Origin: Mesostigma viride
Taxonomy: Eukaryota; Streptophyta; Mesostigmatophyceae; Mesostigmatales; Mesostigmataceae
DNA: 64,000 nucleotides
Assembly (NCBI GenBank): GCA_009746045.1
Contig: RPFO01000050.1
Span: 5,273,728 to 5,337,727, forward strand
Reading direction: 5' to 3'
This document shows positions 1-10,434 of the stretch, piece after piece. Below the pieces are notes generated by a model. That model was not told the DNA's origin. It saw nothing but the letters and a program-made list of their open reading frames with translations, and made no database searches. The position numbers and the translations under genes are program-made. How positions within the stretch are numbered: position 1 is the first letter of the stretch; every line of letters starts with the position of its first letter.

Positions 1-10
1 TCCAGCACAT

Positions 11-1939
11 GTGCTCACTCTGTCAGTTGGTTCCACAGCTGAGGGCGGTCTGCCGGCACGTGCATCCAAGGCCAAGAAAAAGAAGAAGGCTCAGCAGTCA
101 GCCGAGCATTGGGTGGAGGGCCATGATGGCGGGGGCCCGGGTGGTGGGTCGTTAGTGTCGGGACGCGAGGTCGTTACAGACCCGGTGGCCTCGGACGCGA
201 ACGACAAGGCGTCCGACTTCTCATCGCAGTCCGCGGTGGAGGTCGAGCAGCGGGTTTCCACCCAGCTGCAGGCGCTGCGTTTAGGTTTGGAGGAACAGAT
301 GGTTGCACAGGCGGAGGTTTTTGAGGCGCGGTTGTCCACCACGATGGAAGCGGTACTCCAAAAGGTGATGGAGCGGATGTTGACTCCCCTGGCAAGCGGC
401 GGCGGGACCTGGGGCTTCTGCACCTTCCAGTGCAGGACCCATTCAGGTCGCGCCTCAAGGGCCGGGCGGGGCAGTCACCAGCGCGACGTTACCGGTGGGT
501 ACTGTGACCGTTGCTTGTGGTAATGCCGGGGTTGCGGGGCCGTCAGGTCCCCCCATGACGGGGCTTTCCAGTGCCCGTCCAGGGGTCGCACCGGGGCCGT
601 CAGGTCCCCCCATGACGGGGCTTTCCAGTGCCTGTCCAGGGGTCGCATCGGGGCCGTCAGGTCCCCACGTGGCGGGGCTTTCCAGCTCCTCCCACCGACC
701 TTTGGTTCCTGTCCAGGTTCCCCCTCAGGGGTCTGGGTGGACCTCCCTATTGACGCAACAGGTGGGTTTGATGTCGGAGCTTGCCGGACCGGGTACGTCG
801 GGGGTAGGGCGCGGACGCGGGGGCGGTATGCGGGGTGGTGGCATGGTGGCGCAGGGTACAGTTCCGGGTATGGTGACGTTCCAGTCTTCCCCTGTGGTGT
901 TGCCAGGGACCCAGCAGGCGGGGCCACTGCAGCAGGCGCAGCAAGGGGCGCAGCAGCCATCACGGCAGCCGCTCCAACAGCCGCAGCGGCAGCAGGTGCA
1001 GCAGCCGCTCCAACAGCCGCAGCGGCAGCAGGTGCAGCAACAACATCAGCAGTACGGAGAGTCAGGGTATTGGAGTGCCTTGATGTCTCCGGAGGCTGCT
1101 CAATTTTCCGGTACGGACTGGACAGGACAACCGGTTCCACGGGCGTCGCTGGGTCAGCCTTTGCTGTTGGCGGCCGATGGCGTGGGCAGTTTTTTGTCGC
1201 AACGTACCGTCAGCAAGTCTTCGGGGGTATTTGAGGGAGAGTTGCGCATGTGGGAGGCACAGGCTCCCAAGGGGATGTGGGATCCCCCAGCAGGGTTCCA
1301 CCTGTTAAAACCGGTCGTGGTGCGGGCCACATCGGCGGTAACGGTACAGGAGGGGACGCGGCGGGTTATGGTGGGTTTGAGGCTGCATCCAGCACGCGCC
1401 TTTCCGGTGGTGCTGGAGCGATCCCCCGTCGGTTGCCTGGTAAGTCGCGGTCAGCGACTGAGCCGCCACCACCCAGCGAGCCGCGGTTCGAGGGGGATGT
1501 CTGGGATCCCACCCCAGACGGATACCACTGTCCTGGCATCGGGGCGGTGCGGCATCCTAAATACAGTGTGGAGCGGCCGGACATTCTCCTCTGGGAGATG
1601 GCACGCCCCGAGGGGGCCAAGCAGGTGAAGGGAAGTCGATCAGACATGATTCCCCCTGTTTTCGAGGCGGTGGCCTCCGTGGTGGAACAGGCCAGATGTG
1701 GGTTTGTCGATCGTGTAAAATGGGAGGTTGTCATCACGCGTCACCGGTGCCTGTGGGCGTTTCAAGGCATTTTCCCCGTGACGCGGCGTGATGAGAACGG
1801 CCGGGTCTTGGTGCGGGGGGTGTTGCGGGACTGTAATATGGACCGTGACACGCCGACCCAGGATATGCGGGCGCGTCAACAGCGTTACGAGGAATACCTT
1901 CTCTCGCTACAAGGGGCAGTCACTCAGTACAACTGGTAG
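11..1939 (+). pseudogene. Broken Gag-like or unknown reading frame
   Basis: Three overlapping plus-strand stretches read as one protein once two frame changes are allowed: 11 to about 450, then about 495-1440, then about 1440 to the stop at 1939. The first part is Lys-rich followed by a probable coiled coil. The middle has three copies of a roughly 20-residue Gly/Ser/Pro repeat (495-690) and a Gln-rich stretch (about 930-1050). The last part looks globular (WDPTPDGYHC, WEVVITRHRCLWAFQG). A GTAAGT at about 1441 could be a splice donor, in which case part of the break is an intron. The low-complexity head and compact tail suggest a retroelement Gag, but no zinc knuckle, protease or reverse transcriptase is visible. 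The window edge may cut the start. I do not recognise the family. Confidence 0.3.
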
Positions 1940-2995
1940 ATGGTTAGGTGGTCATTGGACCTGGGACGGGTGTAGCGTTCTGGTAGGCCAGAGGAGCTTA
2001 GGCCATCACTAGGCCGGGCTCTGGCTTTAGCGTGTGGATCCTTACCCCGAGCGCGGGCGGGGCAGCTGTGGGTCCCCCTACTGTCACTCTGGTTTGCTGG
2101 GCGTCAAGCCTTACTGGGCTCTCGTGGTCACTTGGCTATATTTGTCACGTTGTTATTGTTGTGGCGTTGTGCTCCTCTTTTTCGGGTTCCACCGTTAGGG
2201 ACGGGTTCTACCGTCCCCCATGGGGGGGGAAGAGTGTTACGTCCAAGCTTGTTTACTTAGGGTTCGTTAGTGGACATATTGGCCGTAACAATATACTGTC
2301 GTCAGATTTGTGTAGCTAGTTACGCACCCTTTTTCCAAGGGGTTGGCCTACGTTGCTTTTAATAGCACATTATGTGTAGGTCAGGGCCCGGCGCTGTGGT
2401 GTAGCGCCGGCTAGCTAGGCCGAGCCACGTGGTGGGCTGAGCCTTAGTCTAGGGCATTTTCCAGTGTACGCCCATTCGTAGCTAGTTCGGTGGCTTTCAG
2501 GTTTACAACACATTCCAGTGTTTTATCATTCGTGGCTAGTCGGGAGGGTGGGTTTCCACCCACTGTTATTCCGAAACAGTCCACAATCGGGAGTGTTGTT
2601 ATTGGGCCGGTTGTGGGCCGATCATCTATGCATCATGCATGCCCGCGTTGTGCATCGCCTTCCAACGTGCACGACGGCGGGCATATAGGTGTTGGTGTTT
2701 TATTTACCTACTCTCTCTCGGTTAATTGCAATGGCATAAAGTGACTCACGTCTACTTTCCGAGGGGGCTCTGCCCGCGGGTTGGGATAAAGTATGGATTC
2801 CAATTCCTGACGTACAAGTTACATGCCATTATCACAATCCGGAATGTCCTGATAAATGTATCGCAAATCCTGTTCCAGGGATTAGTTCCTACCATGAAGT
2901 CGACCATCGTCCACGACAGTCAGTCGTGGATCAGGTGTAGATCTTTCGCAGCCGGCAGTTAGCCGGATGTAAAACCAAGGTCTCCAATACGGAAA
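1940..2995. other. Non-coding stretch, nothing recognised
   Basis: No reading frame longer than about 95 codons looks protein-like here. It follows the broken Gag-like frame and could be its 3' untranslated region or the tail of a retroelement. No terminal repeat partner was seen in the window. Confidence 0.4.
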
Positions 2996-2999
2996 CTAA

Positions 3000-3835
3000 G
3001 GTCGCACACAAGCTTCAACCTCAGCTCACGGCGATGCAGACGGCGGCGCAGCTGGCCTCTGATGCGCATGCCGCCCTCGGCTCTCCCGCCTCAACCCGGT
3101 GGAGGGCAAGTGCGGCGTGCTCAACTCAGCTCATGAAGAAGCTCGAAGCCATCACCGCCCACACCGAGGCCCTGGCCACACAGCTATAGGTCCCAAAGAT
3201 AGCGGAGCAGACGGCCACCATCGCATCCCAGCCCACCCCGGCAGGATGCTGGCGACCTCCCGCCGCTCTCTTATGCGGATCGACGTGCTGCGGTCAGCGA
3301 CCGCCTCAACCACTGACACCATTGCCACGAAACTCCAGGACTGCCAGGCCTGGAGGACCACCGCCAGGCCGAACAACGGGAGGCCACCGACCGCGCTCCG
3401 CGAGTGCCGCTTGGTGCTGCGCCGTTTCCCCCAGATTCAAGCCAGGTGAGACGTCAACCACCCAAGGTTGCCGACGAGCTCAAGGTCCAGCTTCTTACCC
3501 TCATGGGCCCGGTAGGTGAGGTAGAACTGCGCGGGTGCCACCGCCTTCCCCACTCACGGGACAAGGCGGCTCCACCACCAGTCCTGCTCACCTTTCCCTC
3601 CCCTGAGGACAAGTGGCGGTACTTCCTTTCTCGTCTCAAGAGGTTGCACGACCTCACCTGGACGCTGGACGACGACCTGACCCCCGCTCGATCAGCAGCA
3701 GCAGCGACGCGACCTGTGGCCTGAATACCTCCGCCACAAGCAGGACCCCCAGAAGCCCAATTAAGGTGTACTGGAGGGGCGGGGACCTGATGATCAACCA
3801 CAAGATGTTGACGCCCCCTGCGGGCTAGAATAGCC
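3000..3835 (+). pseudogene. Decayed ORF1 (RNA-binding Gag-like protein) of an L1-type LINE
   Basis: The 5' part, read in broken frames, is Ala/Thr/Lys-rich and coiled-coil-like. The 3' part (about 3470-3830) reads GCHRLPHSRDK, then PPPVLLTFPSPEDKWRYFL, a Leu/Arg helix, and ends VYWRGGDLMINHKM. This order resembles the RNA-recognition and C-terminal domains of L1 ORF1p (R-x-G...RPVLVKF...D...R...Y.G..L.I). It is broken: a stop interrupts the coiled coil near 3187, and an insertion near 3690 (GATCAGCAGCAG where the second copy has CAGCAACAG) shifts the frame. No ORF2 follows. A second copy begins about 130 bp downstream and is split by the giant transposon, which makes this copy a reference for the empty site. 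Confidence 0.5.
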
Positions 3836-3959
3836 CTAGCTTGTAATCCTTGGTAGTCACTGCCGCCATGCCCCAGAATGTTTCACTAGCCGTGCCACCA
3901 TACCTAGTCACGTGCACCGCTAACGCACCGTATGTCGCGTTTGCGTGCCATATCATCCT

Positions 3960-4091
3960 GGACTTCTTACCCTCATGGGCCTGGTAGGTGAGGTAGCACT
4001 GAGCGGGTGCCACCGCCTTCCCCACTCACGGGACAAGGCGGCTCCCCCACCAGTCCTCCTCACCTTCCCCTCCCCTGAGGATAAGCAGCGG
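3960..4091 (+). pseudogene. Left half of a second LINE ORF1 copy, split by the CACTA element
   Basis: About 130 bp aligns with 3488-3618 (CTTCTTACCCTCATGGGC through GAGGATAAGCAGCGG). It stops at the first base of the CACTA terminus at 4092 and resumes at 47177. It marks the left junction of the 43-kb insertion. Confidence 0.7.
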
Positions 4092-4107
4092 CACTAGGAG
4101 TTAATTT
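4092..4107 (+). repeat. Left terminal inverted repeat of the giant CACTA element
   Basis: CACTAGGAGTTAATTT, the exact reverse complement of 47161-47176. Confidence 0.8.
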
Positions 4108-4430
4108 GAAGCCCCCGTAACCTGTCCGGTAACTTCGACGCCCCCGTAACCTGCCCGGTAACTTCGACGGGGCAGGTTACGGGTCCGTATTCGTTGGCGG
4201 TTTAGGTTACCGGACCGGTTACGGTACCATTCGGAATATTGGCCCCGAGATTCGGTACGGCCCAATAACTGGGCCGGTTATGTTTACGGGGGCGTGAACG
4301 GCTTCGGTTCAGGTTACGTTGGGGTATACGGGACGGGTCAGGTAGTGGGTACGGCGCCATAGCTGCCCCAATATTAGGTACTGGGCTGGTTACGGGGCCG
4401 TTATCTTTAACTGGATCGTAAACCGCGACA
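4108..4430. repeat. Left subterminal repeat field (GGTAAC/GTTACC)
   Basis: It begins with two tandem copies of a roughly 33-bp unit (CCCCCGTAACCTGYCCGGTAA...). Dispersed direct and inverted GTAACC/GGTTAC words follow. In En/Spm such subterminal words bind TNPA; that role here is inferred from position and pattern. Confidence 0.6.
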
Positions 4431-4447
4431 TAGCTGGCTAGCTACGC

Positions 4448-4915
4448 ATGCACACTGTGGAAGACGTAGAAGACGCGTTAATTGACGACGAAGACATTGG
4501 TAATTAAGTCTTTCGCAGTCAGGACAGCCTCTGTTGTGTATCGATGGAGGACGCGCGGGCCTGGGAAGCACGCTGGGTGGCAAAGCGCACAGCGGCAACC
4601 GCATTCGCAGAAGAATCTCTGGCAGCAAAGGTACGTCGGACCCCTCACAAGACGGCTGCCATGGGAATTAATGAATGTAGTAGCTGAGAACGCATATGCG
4701 TATATGTCGTCGCCAGGGGACGCTGTCGCAGACTATAGCTTCTCGCAAAGGTTTGAGGGGATTCATAAAACGTATTGTGGCAAGGATGATGTGGGTATGG
4801 TTGTGTTCACCCTATCGTCGCAGTTGACCACCCTATCGTCGCAGCGGCATCACAGCGCTCAAAAGCTGAGGGGCCGCCATGCAATGTCCCTGTACTTTTT
4901 ATTGCGCAGATAAGG
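4448..4915 (+). CDS. Possible exon(s) of an unrecognised transposon gene
   Basis: An ATG at 4448 opens an acidic segment (VEDVEDALIDDEDIG) that ends at a GT. A longer open frame, 4482-4913, contains LPWELMNVVAENAYAYMSS and a segment ending FTLSSQ. A GTACGT donor-like site lies near 4630. The tail holds a short direct repeat (ACCCTATCGTCGCAG twice). Position and strand suggest these are upstream exons of the gene at 11673-15444, separated from it by satellite and a retrotransposon. Frames do not join cleanly, so the structure is uncertain and no family is recognised. Confidence 0.25.
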
Positions 4916-4999
4916 AAGCGTTGTAGTGAGCACCATGTTGCATGGGTTGCATTCGTTATACTGCCTGTAGATAGTGGCCACGACTAGTTTATTTGAGCT

Positions 5000-5245
5000 T
5001 ACCCTTGTTGTAATGATGTGACAATACTTCAATGTGGTGAGCCAACCATGCTTGATATGATCTGCTGCGTGCAAGCTGCCATAATACCGTGATCCTGTTG
5101 GATGATCCTACTTGGTTCCCTGTCCTCCATTGCCCATGTTTTTTGCCCATGTCAGTTAGCGCAGTTTATGATGTGTTGTTTTGTTGTTGAGCTGGGTTGG
5201 CATAGGCCTTACACTCTAACCCGGGGGAAACAGAGAAAATGCTGG
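5000..5245. repeat. Partial 357-bp satellite unit left of the retrotransposon
   Basis: It matches the 3' two-thirds of the units at 10435-11505, from CCCTTGTTGTAATGATGTG to the unit end AAATGCTGG, with several substitutions. The next unit starts at 10435, after the retrotransposon, so the insertion sits exactly on a unit boundary. Confidence 0.75.
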
Positions 5246-5331
5246 ATCCATTTCTGGCCTTGCCTTGCTTTGCATGCATCACCACAAAACATCAAATTTA
5301 TTACAATATGTGTGCTAGCTCTATACGGTGG
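5246..5331 (-). repeat. Split direct repeat B2 (3' end of the kangaroo-like element)
   Basis: Outer copy of B1. Its left edge abuts the satellite unit end AAATGCTGG. Confidence 0.8.
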
Positions 5332-5340
5332 GTGGGTGGG

Positions 5341-5547
5341 AGGCAAAAGAAACAACCTGCTTCCCTAGAATGGAAGCCCACCCTTTATAGCAACCACCTC
5401 TCCAGCCAACCCCTACCTGGGTGGCTGGGGTACGGGTGCCAGCACAAAAAATATTTTTTCTAAAATTATTTTTTCCTTTGGTGCTATACGGCGTTGCATT
5501 CTCCGCTCAGCAGGTTAGTCATAGATAAAATGAGCATAGCTCACCAA
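5341..5547 (-). repeat. Split direct repeat A2
   Basis: Internal copy of A1, lying between B1 and B2. A 9-bp GTGGGTGGG spacer (CCCACCCAC on the coding strand) separates it from B2. Confidence 0.85.
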
Positions 5548-5633
5548 ATCCATTTCTGGCCTTGCCTTGCTTTGCATGCATCACCACAAAACATCAAATT
5601 TATTACAATATGTGTGCTAGCTCTATACGGTGG
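5548..5633 (-). repeat. Split direct repeat B1
   Basis: 86 bp matching 5246-5331. It joins A2 at CCAA|ATCC. The same join would arise when the two ends of the element circularise. Confidence 0.8.
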
Positions 5634-5939
5634 AATAACACAGACATGTCTACCAGATGGCAACACGGCCATCTGTATGCTAGGGTGAGCACACTATGTG
5701 AATGTGCAGGGCCAGCCCACAGCAGCTGTGCCCCTGCTCTACCCACATCTCCTTACATGGCTAACAGCCGAAAATACGTAGGACATGCAAAAAAGAAAAC
5801 TTAAACTACCTAGCTATGGGGGTACTTTGTCCCAACCCAGGTTCACCCTCGGGTTAGTTAAACCATTTCCCCCCTGACCTCCCACACAAGGGTGAGGTCA
5901 GTTGATAGCTAAAAGACGAGAGATAAAAACAGGAGGACG

Positions 5940-6718
5940 TCAAAACTCGACGCCACCGAAGTGGCGCCGGAAAGCCGCTGGGTCAAAACCCAGGGCCTGA
6001 GCCCAGAGGGCGGGTGGGATGTCGCGCCCCAGGAGGCTGCGGTGGAGGCCAATGTAGCGCGTGACCGAGAGGGCCGAAGCCCACCGGCCGCGCAGCTGGA
6101 TGGCCTCCGGCGACTCGCCAGCGATGGCGTCGTGCGTCGCCCCCCCATGCCGGAGGCTGTGAAAAGAAAACATCCCTGGGATGCCCATGCGGGCCTGCAC
6201 AGCCTCCCACTGCTGCCTAGCCTGGCTGTACGTTAAGCCCGAAAGAGGAGTGCATCCGGGGGCTGGCCAGCCGTCAGACGTCGCAGGAGCCACAAAGAAA
6301 GTGGATCCCGGACGAGGACGTGCTGGGCCGCCCCCTGCGCAGTTTTGGGGTTGCGCAGCACAAGGGCACCGACCATGGGCCCTGGCTCGAGAAGGGGGTG
6401 GCCGGGATGAGCCACATCCCGAACCCGCAGCCCTAGCGCCTCGCTAATGCGTAAATACTGCTGGAAAGCAATAATAATCAACGCACTCAAATGCACCTGT
6501 CGACGTGAAACTAGCAACAGGGCAGTGAAATAGCAAAGGCGCCAGGGCATAGGCGGAGGGCTGACAGCCGGAACAAGCCGCTGCCAACCTGCTAGCAGGC
6601 GGTCCGCCAGTACCCAATTCCGAACAATGTCGGGGTAGTACAGGTGCAGACAGGCCTTGGCATGCTGGCATAAGGTACGCCCCCGCCCGCCCTGGCATGG
6701 TAGACAGCAGAAATCCAC
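5940..6718 (-). CDS. Tyrosine recombinase of the kangaroo-like element
   Basis: This is the integrase-like enzyme that inserts a circular DNA intermediate. The catalytic set is visible: the first Arg in YLRISEALGLRVRDV (about 6440), H-x-x-R in HSLRHGGAT, the second His/Trp position in GRWAS, and the nucleophile Tyr in SVTRYIGLHRS (about 6040). The stop is at 5940. A single-base shift near 6240 breaks the frame between DALLF and LTYSQARQQW, so this copy would not make full-length enzyme unless the base count is an assembly error. The domain order RT, RNase H, recombinase matches Ngaro/kangaroo elements. Confidence 0.8.
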
Positions 6719-6719
6719 T

Positions 6720-7745
6720 CACAGAAAATGGCTTCCGCGTCAGCTGGGTCGACAGGGCCAGGTGGCGCCCACGCCACGTAGACAGCCGCCGCACGCCGGT
6801 ACGCTGGCAAGGTAGACACAGGGTTGACTGTGCCCTCCAAAAGTGCCAAGTCCCGAGGGCGTCGCGCCCCCTCAGGCCCAGGGTTGGGATGCACGTCACC
6901 ACACCGGGTCAAGTCAGGAATCCAAGCGCCACGCCGACTGGCCTTGTCAGCTGGGTTGTGGTCGGTAGCCACCCAGACCCAGTGGCTCTGCATGTCGCCA
7001 GCCAGTGACAGAGCGCAGTAGCGCCGAACCAGCTGGTTGAGGCGGTAGGAAGACGACCGCCCTCTGACAAACGCCCCCACCACAGCACTGGAGTCTACGA
7101 GCCGGACGACTCGCTTACCTCGACACGCCTTGGTCCGGCACGACCACTCGACCCCCTGTGTCGCAGCAATCGCCTCCTTGACGTTGATGTGGTTAGGCTG
7201 CCCCCGCCACCGGTAGGACAGTGCCGTACGCCAGTGGCCACTATCCAGCAGGCTGTAGTCCCCCTCCTCCATGCGCTCCAGGTCCCAGTCCTCCCCAGAC
7301 GTTAAAGCTGTCGTCCGCCACCCCCGCGCTTCGCGCCGGGTCGCCAGCCGGGCACAATCGGCCCCAGGCAGGTCCCTGTAGACCACCCCACCGCCGGAGC
7401 CGCTCGCATCACTTGCGACGACCCGGTCAGAAAGGGGCCGGGCCCTGGCCGCCCTCAAAAAGGGGGCCAGGTCGATCGCCGCCTGAAGCTCCTGGCGGGC
7501 CCCCGCAGGGAGGCGCCAGCGGCGCCCAGGCAGGGAGGCATTCATGGCTGCTAGCAGCCGGTACGTCTCAGACCACACCGAAAGCATGGGGCGGCACAGC
7601 AGATGCATCCACACCCACTTCCCAAGCACAGAACTAAGTTCGCGGTAGTATGTAAACCCGCGATCTAAGATTCTATGAGTAGCAGCGATAACTGCCACCA
7701 CACGCTCAGGAACAGGCACCACGTCACCATCTCTTTGGTGAATGA
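6720..7745 (-). CDS. RNase H domain of the kangaroo-like element
   Basis: Counting from 7722, the four acidic residues of an RNase H fold are visible: D105 (VASDASGSGGG), E183 (NVKEAIAA), D210 (RLVDSSAV) and D254 (VATDHNPAD). A connection segment before them (YYRELSSVLGKWVWM) is typical of the RT-RNase H linker. The domain removes RNA from the RNA/DNA hybrid during reverse transcription. The frame differs from that of the RT, so a frameshift (programmed or degenerative) lies between them. A 2A-like peptide follows at residues 275-283, and the frame then shifts again near 6720 before the recombinase. Confidence 0.8.
6874..6900 (-). other. 2A-like peptide motif between RNase H and recombinase
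   Basis: The nine codons read GDVHPNPGP. The 2A ribosome-skipping consensus is D-V/I-E-x-N-P-G-P; here His replaces Glu. The motif sits at the border between the RT/RNase H part and the recombinase part, where separating the two enzymes would be useful. Activity with His is uncertain. Confidence 0.5.
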
Positions 7746-8630
7746 CCCCACCGCCTGCACACCAGTCTGCTCTGCTGTCGCCCGTACCACCTTGTCAGAC
7801 TTCTGCACCAGCCCAACAGCGGCGTAGGCAGCCTGAACACGATCTAGCTGCTGATTCACCCCATCCACCGACGCACAGTGGGTGAAATGGAGGTCATCGA
7901 TCGTCACAGCATGCATACCTTCCAGATCCTGCCGAGATTCGAAGCACGGCGAGGGCGCCAAGGGCGCAGCAGGGTCCTCCTCCAGCCTCAGCCGGACGGT
8001 CTCCCCCGCCTCGTTGGCCTCCGCCACCAGGATCAGCGCGGACATGTTGATGCTCAGCCCACGACTAGCCTCCAACGGCGGCTTGGGGCCACAGCGGTAC
8101 AACACAGACTGATGCACACACTGGGCCACGGCGACGGCCAGCTTGTTGCCCATTGGCCAGCACAACATCCACGGCCACACCTTCCGACGAGCCCCACTCA
8201 GGCCCACCAGATCCGACCACACCGGCATCCACGCACAGTACCGCCGCATCCAAACTGGCAGGCGGAGTCTGTTGTAGTACGAATCCAAATCTGATACGCC
8301 CCCAAAAACATCCTCCCCAGCGCGCGTGGGCAAATCGCAAATCACGCCAAGGTGTGGTAAAAAAGCGGGCATAGGATCTGGTAGTGGCATGTTGCCACGC
8401 CGGTTGTCCACAATCAGCCGTATACGGCCGTCGGGCTTTCCGACCCCAAAAGTACCGTTCACCATAGGCGGCTCCTCCTCAAAAAATCCACCCAAAATCC
8501 CCCTCTCCACACACACCGTGCAAACCCGCGCGAACTCCTCCATGCTACACCCCCGCGAGATCCGCATCGACTTCTGCAAGATCCGCTCTGCTGGGCTCAG
8601 CGTCCGTACCATCCTACTCTCATCATTCAA
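7740..8630 (-). CDS. Reverse transcriptase domain (DIRS/Ngaro type)
   Basis: Counting from 8630: residues 65-77 KPDGRIRLIVDNR, residues 112-125 VSDLDSYYNRLRLP (the first catalytic Asp region), residues 159-170 PMGNKLAVAVAQ (a variant of the PMGWxxS block) and residues 243-249 TIDDLHF, equivalent to the YxDD box. The order and spacing match reverse transcriptases of tyrosine-recombinase retrotransposons, which also keep an IDDL/IDDF-type box. The open frame is lost near 7760 and coding continues in another frame as RNase H. A leader-like frame ending near 8659 may belong to the same polyprotein. Confidence 0.8.
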
Positions 8631-9061
8631 AATTGCTCCCCAAGAGGGGGTAGTAAGTTCAGCACATCCACTTGGCCACCTTCCCCCGGACCAGGCAAGC
8701 CAAGCGTGCGGCCACTAACGGTTCGTAAGGGGCTCCTTCAGCATATTCACCCCCATCCACTACAGATCCTGCCATTGCCGCTACGGAACCACCGTTCCGG
8801 CGGACAAAGGACCTGCAAGCATCATCGATCCCATCTAGGGCCGCCTGCTGCAGAGGCCCGGGCACACGGGCTGAATCTACAGCAGGCGGGTCTCGCCCCC
8901 CCCCCCCATCCAGTTTAACGCCCTAACCGTCTGACAGGCTAGTGTGCGAGCATTAAAAGCCCGACTCATCCTATCGCGCCTACGGCCTGAGCGTACCTGC
9001 TGCCACCAGTCACGAGGTGGCAGGGGTGCTGGAAGAGGTAGTGGAAGAAGGCACCGCTCCC

Positions 9062-10159
9062 TCACTTGTTGTTGTTGGACGGGCCGCCCTGCCCCTTCTT
9101 GCCGGGACCCTGCTCCAGCTTGTGCTGCAGCTTCCCCATGCTCATCGCCGCCCGCACCGCCGGAGACGCCAGCATTGCTCCACCCTCCTGGAATGGCAGC
9201 ATTGCCGACGGAGTCCCCTTCCAACCCGTCGACCCCACATCCACCAGCTGGCATGCCGTGATCAGCTTTGCCAGGTACTCGGCTGCTGCCAGCTCCAGAA
9301 TTACTTCGGAGCGTGGCGTGGCCCAGTAGCCAAATTCTGTCACCATCGTGTCCAGAATTCCTGCCATCTGCAGGAGCAGCATCCTCCTCTCCCCGCTGGC
9401 TGAGCTGCCGTGCATCGTCAGCATTAACGATGCACGGATTGACTTCCCCCCCACGCTCTCTGCGTAGTCCAGCATCCCGGCAGCACCGCCTCCAGCATGT
9501 TGCTCACCAGGACCGGCACTGCATGCCCGCTCAGCGCCACCCCCTTCGTGCGCGCCAGCCTGCCAGCAGTCGCCGCTGCGGCTGGGCTTGCAGTTGCTGG
9601 AGTCTTTGCCTGGTCCAGCAGCTTCGACATGGCCGATATCAGGTCGCCAATATCTCCGCCAGTGCGGGCGTTGCCCGGCGGGATGGAAGCCCTCCCGCTG
9701 GCGTTGCATAGCCCGTCTCGGTCCCCAGCAGCCGACCTATGTTCGGTCTAGGTCCGCCACATCCTGGTCGATCGCCCCAGGGCGCCATCCTCCTCGCCAG
9801 CGCCCGGTCCACCATGCCCCGCCCCTCCGCTTCCACCTGCCGAAGGGGGAACACCCCCAGCTCCCACCCACCTGCTGACACTGGTGGATCCGGCTCTGCA
9901 ATAGCCTCCCCCAGTTGCGCTGCTAGCACATCGGCCAGGGCCTCCTCCCCATCCCAGTCGCTGACAAACCCCCTTTTCTCCAACACGTCCATGACGTTCT
10001 TGGCACGCCCCGGATTGAGCTTCTGGATCCGCTCTAGCCAATGCCCCTCCCCTAGGATCTTCTGGACCGCAGTTGCGGCCTCCTTTGGGGTGCATCCCTC
10101 CTGGCTTCTTGCTTGAGCTTTGCTATGAAATTCCGCTCTGGGGCTGTCACTGAGGTCAT
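9062..10159 (-). pseudogene. Gag-like ORF of the kangaroo-like element (frameshifted)
   Basis: A likely start ATG lies at 10159, just inside A1. The protein must be read through at least three frame changes (near 10095, 9650 and 9490). The N-terminal part includes KILGEGHWLERIQKLNPGR and an acidic WDGEEALADVLAAQLGEAI helix. The middle is Ala-rich (KTPATASPAAAATAGR). The C-terminal part contains LMLTMHGSSASGERRMLLLQ and ends with a Lys/Gly/Asn-rich tail, stopping at 9062. First position in the element and helical, low-complexity composition fit a Gag or ORF1 protein. No zinc knuckle is visible. CCDC40 in the same window is open across ten exons, so the shifts here are more likely decay than general sequencing error. 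Confidence 0.5.
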
Positions 10160-10227
10160 GGTGGGTTATAATGCTTGATGTGTTATATTGCGTTTTGTTT
10201 TTTGTGATGTGGTCACTTGAGGTTCTC

Positions 10228-10434
10228 AGGCAAAAGAAACAACCTGCTTCCCTAGAATGGAAGCCCACCCTTTATAGCAACCACCTCTCCAGCCAACCCC
10301 TACCTGGGTGGCTGGGGTACGGGTGCCAGCACAAAAAATATTTTTTCTAAAATTATTTTTTCCTTTGGTGCTATACGGCGTTGCATTCTCCGCTCAGCAG
10401 GTTAGTCATAGATAAAATGAGCATAGCTCACCAA
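10228..10434 (-). repeat. Split direct repeat A1 (5' end of the kangaroo-like element)
   Basis: 207 bp, identical as far as read to 5341-5547. It contains an A/T-rich core (AAAAAATATTTTTTC). It forms the upstream end of the element on the minus strand and probably holds the promoter. Confidence 0.85.

Larger units (their letters stand above)
5246..10434 (-). mobile_element. Kangaroo/PAT-like tyrosine-recombinase retrotransposon with split direct repeats
   Basis: Read on the minus strand the order is A1 (10434-10228), Gag-like, reverse transcriptase, RNase H and tyrosine recombinase genes, B1 (5633-5548), A2 (5547-5341), a 9-bp spacer and B2 (5331-5246). A1 equals A2 (207 bp) and B1 equals B2 (86 bp). 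This A1...B1A2B2 arrangement is diagnostic of Ngaro/PAT/kangaroo elements of the DIRS order. The flanks AAATGCTGG and TTAGGCACG are contiguous in intact satellite units at about 10788-10800, giving an empty site with no target duplication, as expected for integration by a tyrosine recombinase. Coding frames carry several frameshifts, so this copy is probably recent but no longer autonomous. Confidence 0.85.
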
